A stretch of DNA of 35,906 nucleotides. Origin: CAYHIN01 sp964356705 (GTDB lineage Bacteria; Patescibacteriota; Microgenomatia; CAZETR01; Amesbacteraceae). The position numbers were made by a program, and so were the translations under genes. Positions 1 to 7,492 of the stretch are shown in pieces. Positions within the stretch are counted from its first letter, which is position 1. Each line of letters starts with the position of its first letter. The notes under the pieces are model-generated. The model saw only the letters and a program-made list of their open reading frames with translations. It was not told where the DNA came from and did not search any database. The stretch is taken from positions 1-35,906 of the forward strand of contig CAYHIN010000005.1 in the NCBI GenBank assembly GCA_964356705.1, in the 5' to 3' direction.

Positions 1-625
1 TCTCGCCCAGCAAGTAAACGATCCCACTATTCCCAACACTGGCTCAGGTCGCATCTGGGACCCAGAGTTGAAGCATTGTGTTCCCAACACTACTCCCACA
101 CCCACAAATACTCCCACTCCAACTCCCATTGCCTGTCTCCCCGCTTTTGCCTCTACCTTTGAACAAGTGGCCCAGGGTACTCAAAAGAGCGGTGCCGCCG
201 TCCTAGCCAGTAGAAGCAATGGCAACTTTGCCCTAGGCGCTCCCCAATCAGCCGGCACTCCCGTGGACAATCCCGTCGTGGCCAACTCTTTCTTTAGTCT
301 CGGTTTTACAAACGGCTCAATCGTTCTCAAGTTTACCAGCCCCTTCATAGATCAGCCCGGGACAGATCTCTCAGTCTACGAAGTCACCGGTGCTACCAAT
401 CCTCCATACCCAGATGAATTAGTAAAAGTGGAAGTGAGTTCCGACGGATCTTCATGGACCACAGTCGCAGCTGCTTTGAGTCGTGATGCCAATATCGATA
501 TCAATCCAGTCGCTTCTGCCCAATATGTACGCTTGACCGACGTTTCAAACATTGCGTTATTTACAAACGATGCAGACGGCTATGATCTCGACGCGATCCG
601 TGCCAACTGCACAGTCAATGAGTAA
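1..625 (+). CDS. Surface protein, C-terminal part (TasA-like end, Pro/Thr linker, discoidin-like domain); 5' cut by window edge
   Basis: The frame is open to the left edge, so the start lies outside the window. The first visible stretch (TGSGRIWDPELKHC, around bases 41-82) matches the end of the TasA-like protein at 1595-2248 (TGTGRVWSAFQKKC), so the missing part is probably a TasA/camelysin-like domain. A Pro/Thr linker (PTPTNTPTPTP) follows. The last 150 residues are a beta-rich domain with the pattern LKFTSPF, DLSVYEV, VEVSSDGSSW, YVRLTDVS and DGYDLDAIRA. This resembles the discoidin-like carbohydrate- or surface-binding domain of exported proteins. No membrane anchor or sorting motif is visible at the C-terminus. 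It heads a same-strand run with two TasA-like genes and a SipW-type peptidase, suggesting secretion by that peptidase. The binding function is inferred from the fold-like pattern only. Confidence 0.7.
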   Translation, partial: LAQQVNDPTIPNTGSGRIWDPELKHCVPNTTPTPTNTPTPTPIACLPAFASTFEQVAQGTQKSGAAVLASRSNGNFALGAPQSAGTPVDNPVVANSFFSLGFTNGSIVLKFTSPFIDQPGTDLSVYEVTGATNPPYPDELVKVEVSSDGSSWTTVAAALSRDANIDINPVASAQYVRLTDVSNIALFTNDADGYDLDAIRANCTVNE

Positions 626-652
626 AATAGTGAGAGGGGGTGACCAACAAAG

Positions 653-1510
653 ATGAAAAATATACTCTTAAGTTTATTAGTCGTAGGCGGAGTTACAGCG
701 ACAGTATTAGGAGCGACAAACGCTTTCTTCTCAGACACTGAGACTTCTCCAGCAAACAATCTGACTGCAGGCAAAGTAGATCTCAAGATCGATTCTACCG
801 CCCATTACAACGGCATGATTTGTACCGATGGTCTCTGGAGAGATGAGGACGACAATCTCAACAACAATCCTCGTCCCGAACTCATAGGTACCCAGTGTAC
901 TGGCACGTTTGCCTTAGTCGATTTGACCCAAGAAAAGTTCTGGGATCTAACCGACGTCAAACCCGGAGATTATGGCGAAAACACGATCAGTATGCACATC
1001 GAGGACAATCCCGTCTGGGCTTGTATCGATATACTAAACCTAAACAACGCCGAAAACGATCGCATAGACCCGGAGATAGAAGCAGGAGACGCGACCGATG
1101 ATCCTCAAGGAGGAGAATTGGCTCAAAATATCTACTTCACTTCTTGGGCCGACGATGGCGACAATATCTGGGAGCAAGGCGAGCCATTGTTGTTCACCAA
1201 CGAGCAAGGTCCAGCCAGCGATGTCCTAAATGGCAAGACCTACACTTTGGTCGACTCAGGTTCACCACTTCCTACACCATTCCCAGGTGGTTCTACCCAA
1301 TATCTAGGCCTGGCCTGGTGTGCGGGCACGATGACCATCGATGGTGTCAATTTCACAATCACATGTAACGGCGCATCTATGGGCAATGTCGCTCAGACCG
1401 ATTCTCTGACAGCCGATGTCAGATTCCGAGTGGAGCAACACAGAAACAATCCAAATTTCTTGTGCACTCCAGAACCAACATCAGCACCAACTCCAACTGG
1501 TACTGAATAG
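653..1510 (+). CDS. TasA/camelysin-like protein with SipW-dependent signal peptide
   Basis: The 285-residue protein starts at an ATG about 12 bases after a GAGAGGGGG stretch that could act as a ribosome binding site. The N-terminus has a hydrophobic segment (ILLSLLVVGGVTATVLGA) followed by NAFFSDTETSPANNL. This is the classic arrangement of SipW-dependent signal peptides, in which the mature TasA/camelysin (peptidase M73 family) protein begins just before FFSDxE. The body has the DVKPGD motif and several Cys residues (GTQC, WAC, AWC, TC, LC) that could form disulfides outside the cell. A Pro/Thr tail (TPEPTSAPTPTGTE) ends it. TasA relatives build surface fibres; camelysin is a surface protease, but no protease motif is evident here. 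The cognate peptidase gene lies at 2238-2897. Fibre formation is inference. Confidence 0.85.
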   Translation: MKNILLSLLVVGGVTATVLGATNAFFSDTETSPANNLTAGKVDLKIDSTAHYNGMICTDGLWRDEDDNLNNNPRPELIGTQCTGTFALVDLTQEKFWDLTDVKPGDYGENTISMHIEDNPVWACIDILNLNNAENDRIDPEIEAGDATDDPQGGELAQNIYFTSWADDGDNIWEQGEPLLFTNEQGPASDVLNGKTYTLVDSGSPLPTPFPGGSTQYLGLAWCAGTMTIDGVNFTITCNGASMGNVAQTDSLTADVRFRVEQHRNNPNFLCTPEPTSAPTPTGTE

Positions 1511-1522
1511 TCTCTTTGCTCT

Positions 1523-1577
1523 CTCCCGTTTCCAGCGGGAGGGCAGCCCAGAGTTTCGCAAGTTAGCGAGATTCTGG
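1523..1577 (+). repeat. Two adjacent hairpins between the TasA-like genes
   Basis: Hairpin A pairs CTCCCG (1523-1528) with CGGGAG (1536-1541) around a 7-base loop. Hairpin B pairs 1548-1559 with 1566-1577 (CCAGAGTTTCGC against GCGAGATTCTGG, imperfect) around AAGTTA. No T-tract follows, so an intrinsic terminator is unlikely. They may be an mRNA-processing or stability element that lets the upstream gene be expressed more strongly, or a dispersed repeat. Confidence 0.5.
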
Positions 1578-1594
1578 ATTGCCAAACCAATTAA

Positions 1595-2248
1595 ATGCAT
1601 CATTTCTTCAAGTCATTCATAGCCGGCTGCTTAGCAGTTTTCACCTCATTTAGTAGTCACGCAAGAGTCTTAGGCGATCGCTTTGATCGAGATCATGATG
1701 ACCGCGACCATCACGAAGAGCGCCGGATTGATCTAAAGATAAATGGGGTAGACAATCCTCCTACAGTCGTCAGTCTGGATGATGTAAAGCCCGGCGACAA
1801 TCGGTATGTAGACAAAGATATATATGTAAAAGACGGTGATGCCAAAGTTTATGTTCATTTGACCAATTTAGTTACCACCCAAGGGGCTACCACCGAACCC
1901 GAGTCCAAGGAAGAAAATGGTACTCCCAAATCCGATATTCAAAACTATCTTCATTACGATCTGACTTTTGGCACCAAAGTAATTATTGCCGAAGAAAGCA
2001 AGCTCCCCTTCCCCGATGCAGTTTCTTGTTGGATACCACTGGGAGAAGTAAAGAGAAACAAGCACGTGACGGCCACTCAGAGCTTTCATATGCCAGATAC
2101 TATTACCAACTGGGCTCAAGGAGACATTCTCACTTTTACTGAAGAATTTGTAGCCATTGATCCCGATGCCCCCGCTCCAGTTACCGGCACTGGTCGAGTC
2201 TGGAGTGCATTTCAAAAAAAATGTATCACCAAGAAATATGATCACTAA
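1595..2248 (+). CDS. TasA-like secreted protein with atypical N-terminus
   Basis: This 217-residue protein has an N-terminal hydrophobic signal (FKSFIAGCLAVFTSFSSHA) followed by a very charged Asp/His/Arg segment (RFDRDHDDRDHHEE). The body carries DVKPGDNRYVDKDIYV, equivalent to DVKPGDYGENTISMHI in the protein at 653-1510, so the two share a core domain. It lacks the AFFSDTE motif of SipW substrates and has an ordinary AxA-like signal end, so it may be processed differently. The His/Asp-rich stretch could bind metal, which is speculative. The C-terminal TGTGRVWSAFQKKC matches the start of the truncated gene at 1-625. Its last 11 bases overlap the start of the signal peptidase gene. It may be an anchor or accessory subunit of the surface structure. 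Confidence 0.75.
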   Translation: MHHFFKSFIAGCLAVFTSFSSHARVLGDRFDRDHDDRDHHEERRIDLKINGVDNPPTVVSLDDVKPGDNRYVDKDIYVKDGDAKVYVHLTNLVTTQGATTEPESKEENGTPKSDIQNYLHYDLTFGTKVIIAEESKLPFPDAVSCWIPLGEVKRNKHVTATQSFHMPDTITNWAQGDILTFTEEFVAIDPDAPAPVTGTGRVWSAFQKKCITKKYDH

Positions 2249-2897
2249 AGTCACAAAATTTATTTCCAACTTTTTACTCATATTCAGTCTGACCATCGGA
2301 GGCTTCTTTGCCATCAATTATTTTCTCGGGGCCAGAGCATTTAGTTTCTTCATCGTTACTTCAGGTTCTATGGAGCCAAGCATTGGGACCGGCAGTGTCG
2401 TAGTCGTCGCTCCCCGACCAGATTATTTTCCAGGTGAGGTCCTCACTTTCAGATCCGGTCCAAAGTCAGTCACCACCCACCGTGTGCTCGCCAAATCCTG
2501 GCCCAAAGATATTACAAATCCGCCGACATTTATTACAAAAGGTGATGCCAATGATTCCACCGACACAAATCAGCTCGCATTAGAAAATGTCACAGGTAAG
2601 GTAGTTCTCACAATTCCCTATGTTGGCTTGATCTCATCCGTCGCCAAGACTCCCATGGGCTTTATCTTTCTAGTCGTCGTCCCCGGCACCATTATTGTTT
2701 ACGAAGAACTGTGCTCTCTTATGAGCCACGTTAGAAAGCTTCCCAGAGCTGCCATCGCTATCCCCATCGTTTGTGCCTTTTTTGTGGGCCTAGGTCTCAC
2801 CGGCGCCTACTTCTCCGATCTCGAAGTCAGCTCCAAAAACAATTTATCTATTTCCACCCCGACTCCTACACCTACTCCCCCCGTACTTCCTGAATAA
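2238..2897 (+). CDS. sipW: Signal peptidase I, SipW/ER-like type (S26B), with substrate-like C-terminus
   Basis: I chose the ATG at 2238 (MITKVTKF) because it opens directly onto the first membrane segment; the reading frame is open further upstream, but that part lies inside the previous gene. The protein is 219 residues. It has a membrane segment at about 11-40, the catalytic Ser44 in SGSMEPS, and His81 in TTHRV where bacterial-type enzymes have Lys. That marks the ER/SipW class. KGDANDSTD at 101-109 is the conserved third box. A second membrane segment lies at about 140-160 and a third at about 170-188. After the third comes TGAYFSDLEVSSKNNL, which copies the SipW-substrate motif found in the TasA-like protein (AFFSDTETSPANNL), then a Pro/Thr tail. 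Its role is cleavage of signal peptides from the neighbouring TasA-like proteins. Confidence 0.9.
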   Translation: MITKVTKFISNFLLIFSLTIGGFFAINYFLGARAFSFFIVTSGSMEPSIGTGSVVVVAPRPDYFPGEVLTFRSGPKSVTTHRVLAKSWPKDITNPPTFITKGDANDSTDTNQLALENVTGKVVLTIPYVGLISSVAKTPMGFIFLVVVPGTIIVYEELCSLMSHVRKLPRAAIAIPIVCAFFVGLGLTGAYFSDLEVSSKNNLSISTPTPTPTPPVLPE

Positions 2898-2921
2898 TCT
2901 ACTATATAATCCAGGCCATCC

Positions 2922-3782
2922 ATGGCCAAATCAACCACTCCTCAGCTACTGTTGTGCTTCCGCAGTATCATAAAAAATGATTATGGACAGATCCTCCTTG
3001 TAAAAAGAACCAAAGATCGCAAATACAACCCCAACAAATGGGAGCTCCCAGGGGGAAAATTAGAAGGCACTGGAGACATTTCAGTATTTATTGAACAAAC
3101 CCTAGAAAAGGAGACCAACCTAGTGGTCAAAAATACATCTTCAACTTATTATTATCAATCCCACTTGGTTACTGACCCAGGCAAGTATTATGGTTTCACT
3201 TATATAGAAATTTCTTCAGAAGCCAAGTTCGTAGGCGGATCTATTAAAATCGGCCCCGATCACAGTGATTATGCTTGGGTATCAAAAGATCAGATTTTTT
3301 CATATGACTTATCCTTACCTAGCAAAAAATCACTAACCCAATATTTCTCTGAGTCATCAACCAAAATCCAAATTCTAATCTCAGCCAAAGCCCTCATCAA
3401 AAATTCTCAGGGCAAATATTTAGTTCTAAAAAGATTCTCGGCCGATACAACCGAGCCTAGTAAATGGGATATTCCAGGTGGCAAACTAGATTCATTCGAA
3501 GTCTTATCTGAGTCGCTCAAGCGCGAGGTCTTTGAGGAAACCAGTCTAGTTGTAAAAATTACTAAACCCACCTTATATCTCCATAGCCACGTACTGAACA
3601 AAGGCAAATATCAAGGATTCTCATTCATTGAAATCATCAGCGAAGCAGAAGTCACAGCAGGCAAAATAAAGCTTAGTCTTGAGCACGACAGTTATCGCTG
3701 GATCAGCCCCACCGAGCTACTCGAGCTAGATCTTTCTACTCATCTCAGGCTCCCTCTCACTGAGATTTTCCTCTCTATTTAG
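2922..3782 (+). CDS. Protein with two tandem Nudix hydrolase domains, first one degenerate
   Basis: The 286-residue protein consists of two similar halves, about 8-130 and 150-286. Each has the Nudix opening (LLVKRTKDRKYNPNKWELPGG; LVLKRFSADTTEPSKWDIPGG in the second, quoted here only as recognition points). The second half has a complete Nudix box: GKLDSFE, then seven residues, then REVFEETSL, matching GX5EX7REUXEEXGU. The first half reads GKLEGTGDIS with EQTLEKETNL, lacking the RE and EE metal ligands in register. It is therefore probably catalytically weak or a regulatory copy. The likely reaction is hydrolysis of a nucleoside diphosphate derivative; the substrate cannot be told. It starts 24 bases after the peptidase gene and its last 8 bases overlap the convergent gene 3775-4122. 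Confidence 0.8.
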   Translation: MAKSTTPQLLLCFRSIIKNDYGQILLVKRTKDRKYNPNKWELPGGKLEGTGDISVFIEQTLEKETNLVVKNTSSTYYYQSHLVTDPGKYYGFTYIEISSEAKFVGGSIKIGPDHSDYAWVSKDQIFSYDLSLPSKKSLTQYFSESSTKIQILISAKALIKNSQGKYLVLKRFSADTTEPSKWDIPGGKLDSFEVLSESLKREVFEETSLVVKITKPTLYLHSHVLNKGKYQGFSFIEIISEAEVTAGKIKLSLEHDSYRWISPTELLELDLSTHLRLPLTEIFLSI

Positions 3783-4122
3783 CCCCAGGCGGTGCATTTT
3801 TCGCGATTACTTCCATGGCGTCCTTGTTTGGTCCTCGCATTTTTCTCGCCATTCTAAGTGCATGTTCAGAGGCTTTCGGATCTACCTTTGGTAATATTTC
3901 AGCCGCATCCAAAAGCAGCGCTCCAGGATTATTTATTCCCACCATCGTCTGCACCGCATCGTCAATCTCTTTTTGTTTATGTGCATCAGCCCTTCTCTTG
4001 AGTGACCAGGTCAGATACACAACCGCAGAGATTGCAGCTAGTCCACCGAACAAGGGCAGTGCCAACGGCCAGTTCTTCTCTGCAATCCTTTTTATGTCTT
4101 CGATGTCAGGTGCTTTACCCAT
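3775..4122 (-). CDS. Small single-pass membrane protein, unknown function
   Basis: I do not recognise this 115-residue protein. It has one clear membrane segment (WPLALPLFGGLAAISAVVYL, about residues 18-37), followed by a basic stretch (LKRRADAHKQKE) and an Ala/Lys-rich, probably helical C-terminal region ending NAPPGAK. This predicts a short N-terminal tail and a cytoplasmic helical domain. It converges on the Nudix gene with an 8-base overlap. Its start overlaps the remnant of a VOC gene at 4115-4204, so it may have been brought next to that gene by a deletion. Confidence 0.55.
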   Translation of the reverse strand: MGKAPDIEDIKRIAEKNWPLALPLFGGLAAISAVVYLTWSLKRRADAHKQKEIDDAVQTMVGINNPGALLLDAAEILPKVDPKASEHALRMARKMRGPNKDAMEVIAKNAPPGAK

Positions 4123-4204
4123 TCATCGGCACTGGCTGTAGCATTCCCAGTCTCTTGGAGTCCTTATACGGCATCTCAAAATGCACCACCGGATTTTTAC
4201 TCAT
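4115..4204 (-). pseudogene. N-terminal remnant of a VOC (glyoxalase-like) gene
   Basis: A 29-codon frame reads MSKNPVVHFEMPYKDSKR, then LGMLQPVPMNG and a stop. The first 18 residues match the usual opening of small VOC-superfamily proteins (NPVVHFEMPxxDxxR followed by FY.K.FGW), but the sequence then leaves the family. It stops inside the start region of the next gene. This looks like the surviving 5' end of a VOC gene after a deletion. An AT-rich TAATAT box sits eight bases before its ATG, so it may still be transcribed. Confidence 0.6.
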
Positions 4205-4245
4205 GTCAAAAATATTAACACCTATTTTGTATAAAAAACAGCTTT

Positions 4246-4384
4246 AGTTGATGTACTTTGTGGGCAGAATTTCGCAGCTAGCCTGGGTGGTGAGAAACAA
4301 GATTCAGATCAAGGCTCGGTGGCTAGCGAGAATGCAGATAACGCCTTGGTGGGCGATTATCGGTGCCATGCAAAGTACTCAACT
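4246..4384 (-). ncRNA. Candidate structured RNA / extended 3' hairpin element
   Basis: On the minus strand a long outer stem pairs AGTTGAGTACTTTG (4384-4371) with CAAAGTACATCAACT (4260-4246): 14 base pairs and one bulged base. Inside lie GGCA/TGCC (4263-4266 with 4364-4367), a stem GCTAGCC/GGCTAGC (4277-4283 with 4321-4327) closing a 37-base loop, and a strong hairpin GATAACGCC (4337-4345) with GGCG-A-TTATC (4352-4361). A run of six T follows on the minus strand (4238-4233) after a 7-base gap. The outer stem includes the stop codon of the RNase gene at 4379. The element could be an elaborate terminator, a processed 3' RNA, or an independent small RNA. I could not match it to a known RNA family. 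Confidence 0.5.
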
Positions 4385-5710
4385 TGAAATTAATATTTCC
4401 TGATTCAATACCGGCAGAGTAACATCCTCTATTTTTAATTTAGTCTTAATTTGTTGTGATAGGGCCAATCTCGACTCATCCTCTCCATGAGTCAAAAAGA
4501 CTTTCTTGACTCCACTTATGGCCGAGAGCCACGAGACTAGTTGTTTAGAGTCAGCATGCGAGCTCATAGCTTGAGTACTATTTACATTAGCCCTCACAAC
4601 CACTTTCTCACCATATATTTCCACCATCTTTTCTCCTTCTAGTATCTTTCGTCCGATTGTCCCCTCACCCTGATACCCCACTATCAGGATTCTGTTATCA
4701 GGCTCCGGCAAATACCTCTTAGCGTGTTCCATTATCTTTCCCCCCATCATCATTCCAGACCCCGCAATTATTACTTTCGCCCCGGACATATTTCTCATCT
4801 CTTCCTCCAGGCTTTCAAAAGAAAATGGATTCTCGTCTCGCATTTCAGATTGTATATGTGGGTTAAACAGATCCGGATATTTCAGATACACGGCCGTCGC
4901 CTTCTTGGCCATCGGCCCATCCATAAATATTGGTAAGTTAGAAGATACTTTTCCTTCTAGTATCAAGTGTTTGATCATGTGTAGCAGCTCCTGAGTTCTC
5001 TCCAGAGAAAATGCCGGGATCAGAAGTGTTCCTCCATTTTTTTGGATGACATTTATTTCCGAGGCGATTACATCTACTGGGTTTTCAGACGGGTGCAGTC
5101 TTCCTCCATATGTAGACTCCATGACCACGATATCTGCATCTGTTATTGTTTCTGTCTCTCTTACTAGTTCTTCCGGAGTATTCCCGAGATCTCCTGAGAA
5201 CACGATTTTCTTCATGCCAGACTTGGCCTTAGTATCTATTATCTCGAGCGACGCCGATCCCAGCATGTGTCCCGCGTCTCGCATGGTGATCAGGAAGTCT
5301 CCTACTTCAAACTGTTTTCCATACCCTGTTGTCTTAAATTTCTCGAACGTCTTATATACATCCCCCTCATCGTACAATATTTTCTTCTTATCATATTTGG
5401 CGATCTTGGCCGAGTCTAGGAGTGATATCTCAGTCAGATCCCGCGTAGGTTCTGTCATCCAGATGTTACCCCCAAAGCCTTTGGACATCAGTATCGGTAG
5501 TCTGCCACAGTGATCCAGATGCGCATGGGTGAGTATCGCCCCAGACAATCTACTGCAATCATAGTCATAGTCCTGATAATTGAGCTTATCGATCTCATAC
5601 ATTCCCTGAAACATTCCCAGATCAATAAGAATCGACGTTCCAGAGTCAGAAGTGAGGGCATAAGAAGACCCCGTCACCGTCCCCGCAGCTCCCAAAAATT
5701 TAATTTTCAT
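4379..5710 (-). CDS. Beta-CASP metallo-beta-lactamase RNase (CPSF/YSH1-like)
   Basis: This 443-residue protein has the full metallo-beta-lactamase plus beta-CASP set. Near the N-terminus are FLGAAGTVTGS and HAHLDHCGRLP (the HxHxDH zinc site). These are followed by DAGHMLGSASLEI (His ligand), SGDLGN (bridging Asp), ESTYGGR (motif A), SSHADS (motif B) and THGEDESR (motif C). Family members are zinc-dependent RNA endo/exonucleases. The order and length match the bacterial and archaeal CPSF-like group, not RNase J, which is longer. It is the last gene of the copper unit, 6 bases after the ABC exporter gene. Its stop codon is built into the stem of the structured element at 4246-4384. Its substrate RNA is unknown. 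Confidence 0.9.
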   Translation of the reverse strand: MKIKFLGAAGTVTGSSYALTSDSGTSILIDLGMFQGMYEIDKLNYQDYDYDCSRLSGAILTHAHLDHCGRLPILMSKGFGGNIWMTEPTRDLTEISLLDSAKIAKYDKKKILYDEGDVYKTFEKFKTTGYGKQFEVGDFLITMRDAGHMLGSASLEIIDTKAKSGMKKIVFSGDLGNTPEELVRETETITDADIVVMESTYGGRLHPSENPVDVIASEINVIQKNGGTLLIPAFSLERTQELLHMIKHLILEGKVSSNLPIFMDGPMAKKATAVYLKYPDLFNPHIQSEMRDENPFSFESLEEEMRNMSGAKVIIAGSGMMMGGKIMEHAKRYLPEPDNRILIVGYQGEGTIGRKILEGEKMVEIYGEKVVVRANVNSTQAMSSHADSKQLVSWLSAISGVKKVFLTHGEDESRLALSQQIKTKLKIEDVTLPVLNQEILISS

Positions 5711-5716
5711 CCACGG

Positions 5717-7486
5717 TTAGTATATCTCATACGCATTTAGCAGTTTCTTATTTCCCTCTATCTGGTATTGCAGCAGTTCTGTATATAGTCCCTTTCTTTT
5801 TGCCAGATCTTTGGGAGTTCCCGAGTCCACAATTGTGCCTTGATCCAAGACGATTATCCGGTCCACATTTTGGATAGTCGAAAATCTGTGAGCGATAATG
5901 ATCACCAATCGGTTTTTAAACAGTTTTTCCAGCGCCTCTTGCACCTGACGCTCCGAGTTAGAGTCCAGACTAGACGTCGCCTCATCGAGTATCAGTATGG
6001 GTTTGTCATGGAGTATTGCCCTCGCAATCTGTATTCTCTGTCTTTGCCCTCCAGACAACTTAACTCCCCGCTCCCCGATTTGGGCCTGAAGTCCGTCCTT
6101 AAACTTCATGACAAAGTCGTAAGCATTTGCTTGTTTCAGAGCGGAGACTATCTGCTCCTCAGTTGCCTCTTGTAGTCCATAGGCCACATTCTCAGCGATG
6201 GTCGCCGAGAACAGTTCGCTCTCCTGAAACACCAGCGCCATATGCTCTCTCACCCACGAGTGCTCTGCTTCACTATATTTTTTCCCGGACAAAAGTATTT
6301 CCCCGCCGGTGGGTCCATATAGTTTCAGTATCAGGTTGATAAGAGTTGTCTTACCCGCTCCCGAGTTTCCCACCAGGGCCACCTTTTCTTTTTTGGCAAG
6401 TTTCAGATTGATATCCGCTAAAACGGTTGAGCCGTTTTCGTAAGAAAAGTTCACATGCTCAAAAATTATTTCCGGTTGTTTTACAAGTGGGGCCATTTTG
6501 CCTGTAGTCATTTTTTCCTCACCAGTTACTTCCAAGACTTCAAAAAAAGCTTTGGAATCAGCCTCCGCTCTTTGCACTTGTTCCAGTATGTAGCTCATTC
6601 CAAACAGCGGCCACCGGAGTTGATTTAGTATTTGGATAATCAGGATCATTTCCCCCAGAGTCAGACTCCCCAAAAAAGTACTCCTAAATATCAAAAACAG
6701 GATGACTACAAATACCGCTTCTAGTCCAAACTCCCGCGCAAAGTTCAGTATGTGATATTGCGTCGACTGTTTGTCATACAGCTTGTTTATTTGATCATAC
6801 TTTTCCGACACATACTTCAGTTCGCTTTTTTGAGTGTTATAAGTCTTCACCAGTTTTATATTTCCCACCACTTCCGAGATCCGGCCCCGAGTCGCATCCT
6901 CATGCACATTCTTTTCTTCTTGTAGTTTCCCCCATCTTTTAGTGGAGTATGACGAGATTGCGATATATACCGGAAATACCGCGAGTGCCAACAGTCCAAT
7001 CGTCACATCAAAATACATCAGCACTCCCACTCCAAATATAGCCTGCAAGAGAGCCGGCATTATAAAGTTAGTCGCTCCTCCCATAAATTCTCGGATCGAC
7101 GCAATCCCCCTATTCAGCTGGGCCACTATCTTGCCCGATATCTCAGAGTCAAAATGCTTCTGCGGCAAAGAAAATATTTTTTTGTAATATATTTCAGTGA
7201 GATATCGTCCCAATCGCGAAGAGATGTGATCCCCTAGTCTTTGGTTACCAGTATTCAGTAATACTCCCACCAAATTGACAACCAGTATCAGACCAAAAAG
7301 TGTGATCAATGTCTGATAATCTCCACCTTTACTCGTTATCTGAGCCGCTAGTTCATCGACAATGTATTTTAGAGTGATGGGTGTTGCCTGCTGCAATACT
7401 GCCTGGATTGTGATCAGCACACACGCCGCCGCAATCCACCCATGCTGCGGCTTAGACAACTTGATGATCTTAAAGATACTCTTCAC
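5717..7486 (-). CDS. ABC transporter, fused permease and ATPase (exporter type)
   Basis: At 589 residues this is a standard half-transporter working as a homodimer. The first 310 residues form a six-helix exporter membrane domain. The rest is a nucleotide-binding domain with Walker A GNSGAGKTTL, the signature LSGGQRQRIQIARA, Walker B ILILDEATSSLD and the switch His in IIIAHRFST. Q-loop and D-loop are present, so it should be active. Exporters of this class move lipids, peptides or drugs; the sequence does not show which. It sits 6 bases after copA and 6 bases before the RNase gene, so it is probably co-transcribed with the copper genes, perhaps as part of a general envelope-stress response. 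Confidence 0.92.
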   Translation of the reverse strand: MKSIFKIIKLSKPQHGWIAAACVLITIQAVLQQATPITLKYIVDELAAQITSKGGDYQTLITLFGLILVVNLVGVLLNTGNQRLGDHISSRLGRYLTEIYYKKIFSLPQKHFDSEISGKIVAQLNRGIASIREFMGGATNFIMPALLQAIFGVGVLMYFDVTIGLLALAVFPVYIAISSYSTKRWGKLQEEKNVHEDATRGRISEVVGNIKLVKTYNTQKSELKYVSEKYDQINKLYDKQSTQYHILNFAREFGLEAVFVVILFLIFRSTFLGSLTLGEMILIIQILNQLRWPLFGMSYILEQVQRAEADSKAFFEVLEVTGEEKMTTGKMAPLVKQPEIIFEHVNFSYENGSTVLADINLKLAKKEKVALVGNSGAGKTTLINLILKLYGPTGGEILLSGKKYSEAEHSWVREHMALVFQESELFSATIAENVAYGLQEATEEQIVSALKQANAYDFVMKFKDGLQAQIGERGVKLSGGQRQRIQIARAILHDKPILILDEATSSLDSNSERQVQEALEKLFKNRLVIIIAHRFSTIQNVDRIIVLDQGTIVDSGTPKDLAKRKGLYTELLQYQIEGNKKLLNAYEIY

Positions 7487-7492
7487 AAGAAG

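Noticed and set aside
4246..4384. Possible integron attC site
   Set aside because: The folded ends have the right look, but the core boxes are in the opposite order to RYYYAAC...GTTRRRY, and no integrase or cassette array is present.
4251..4400. Plus-strand frame of 49 codons across the structured element (MYFVGRISQLAWVV...)
   Set aside because: It exactly covers the stems of the inverted-repeat element and runs into the end of the RNase gene; no family resemblance. The fold explains the base order better.
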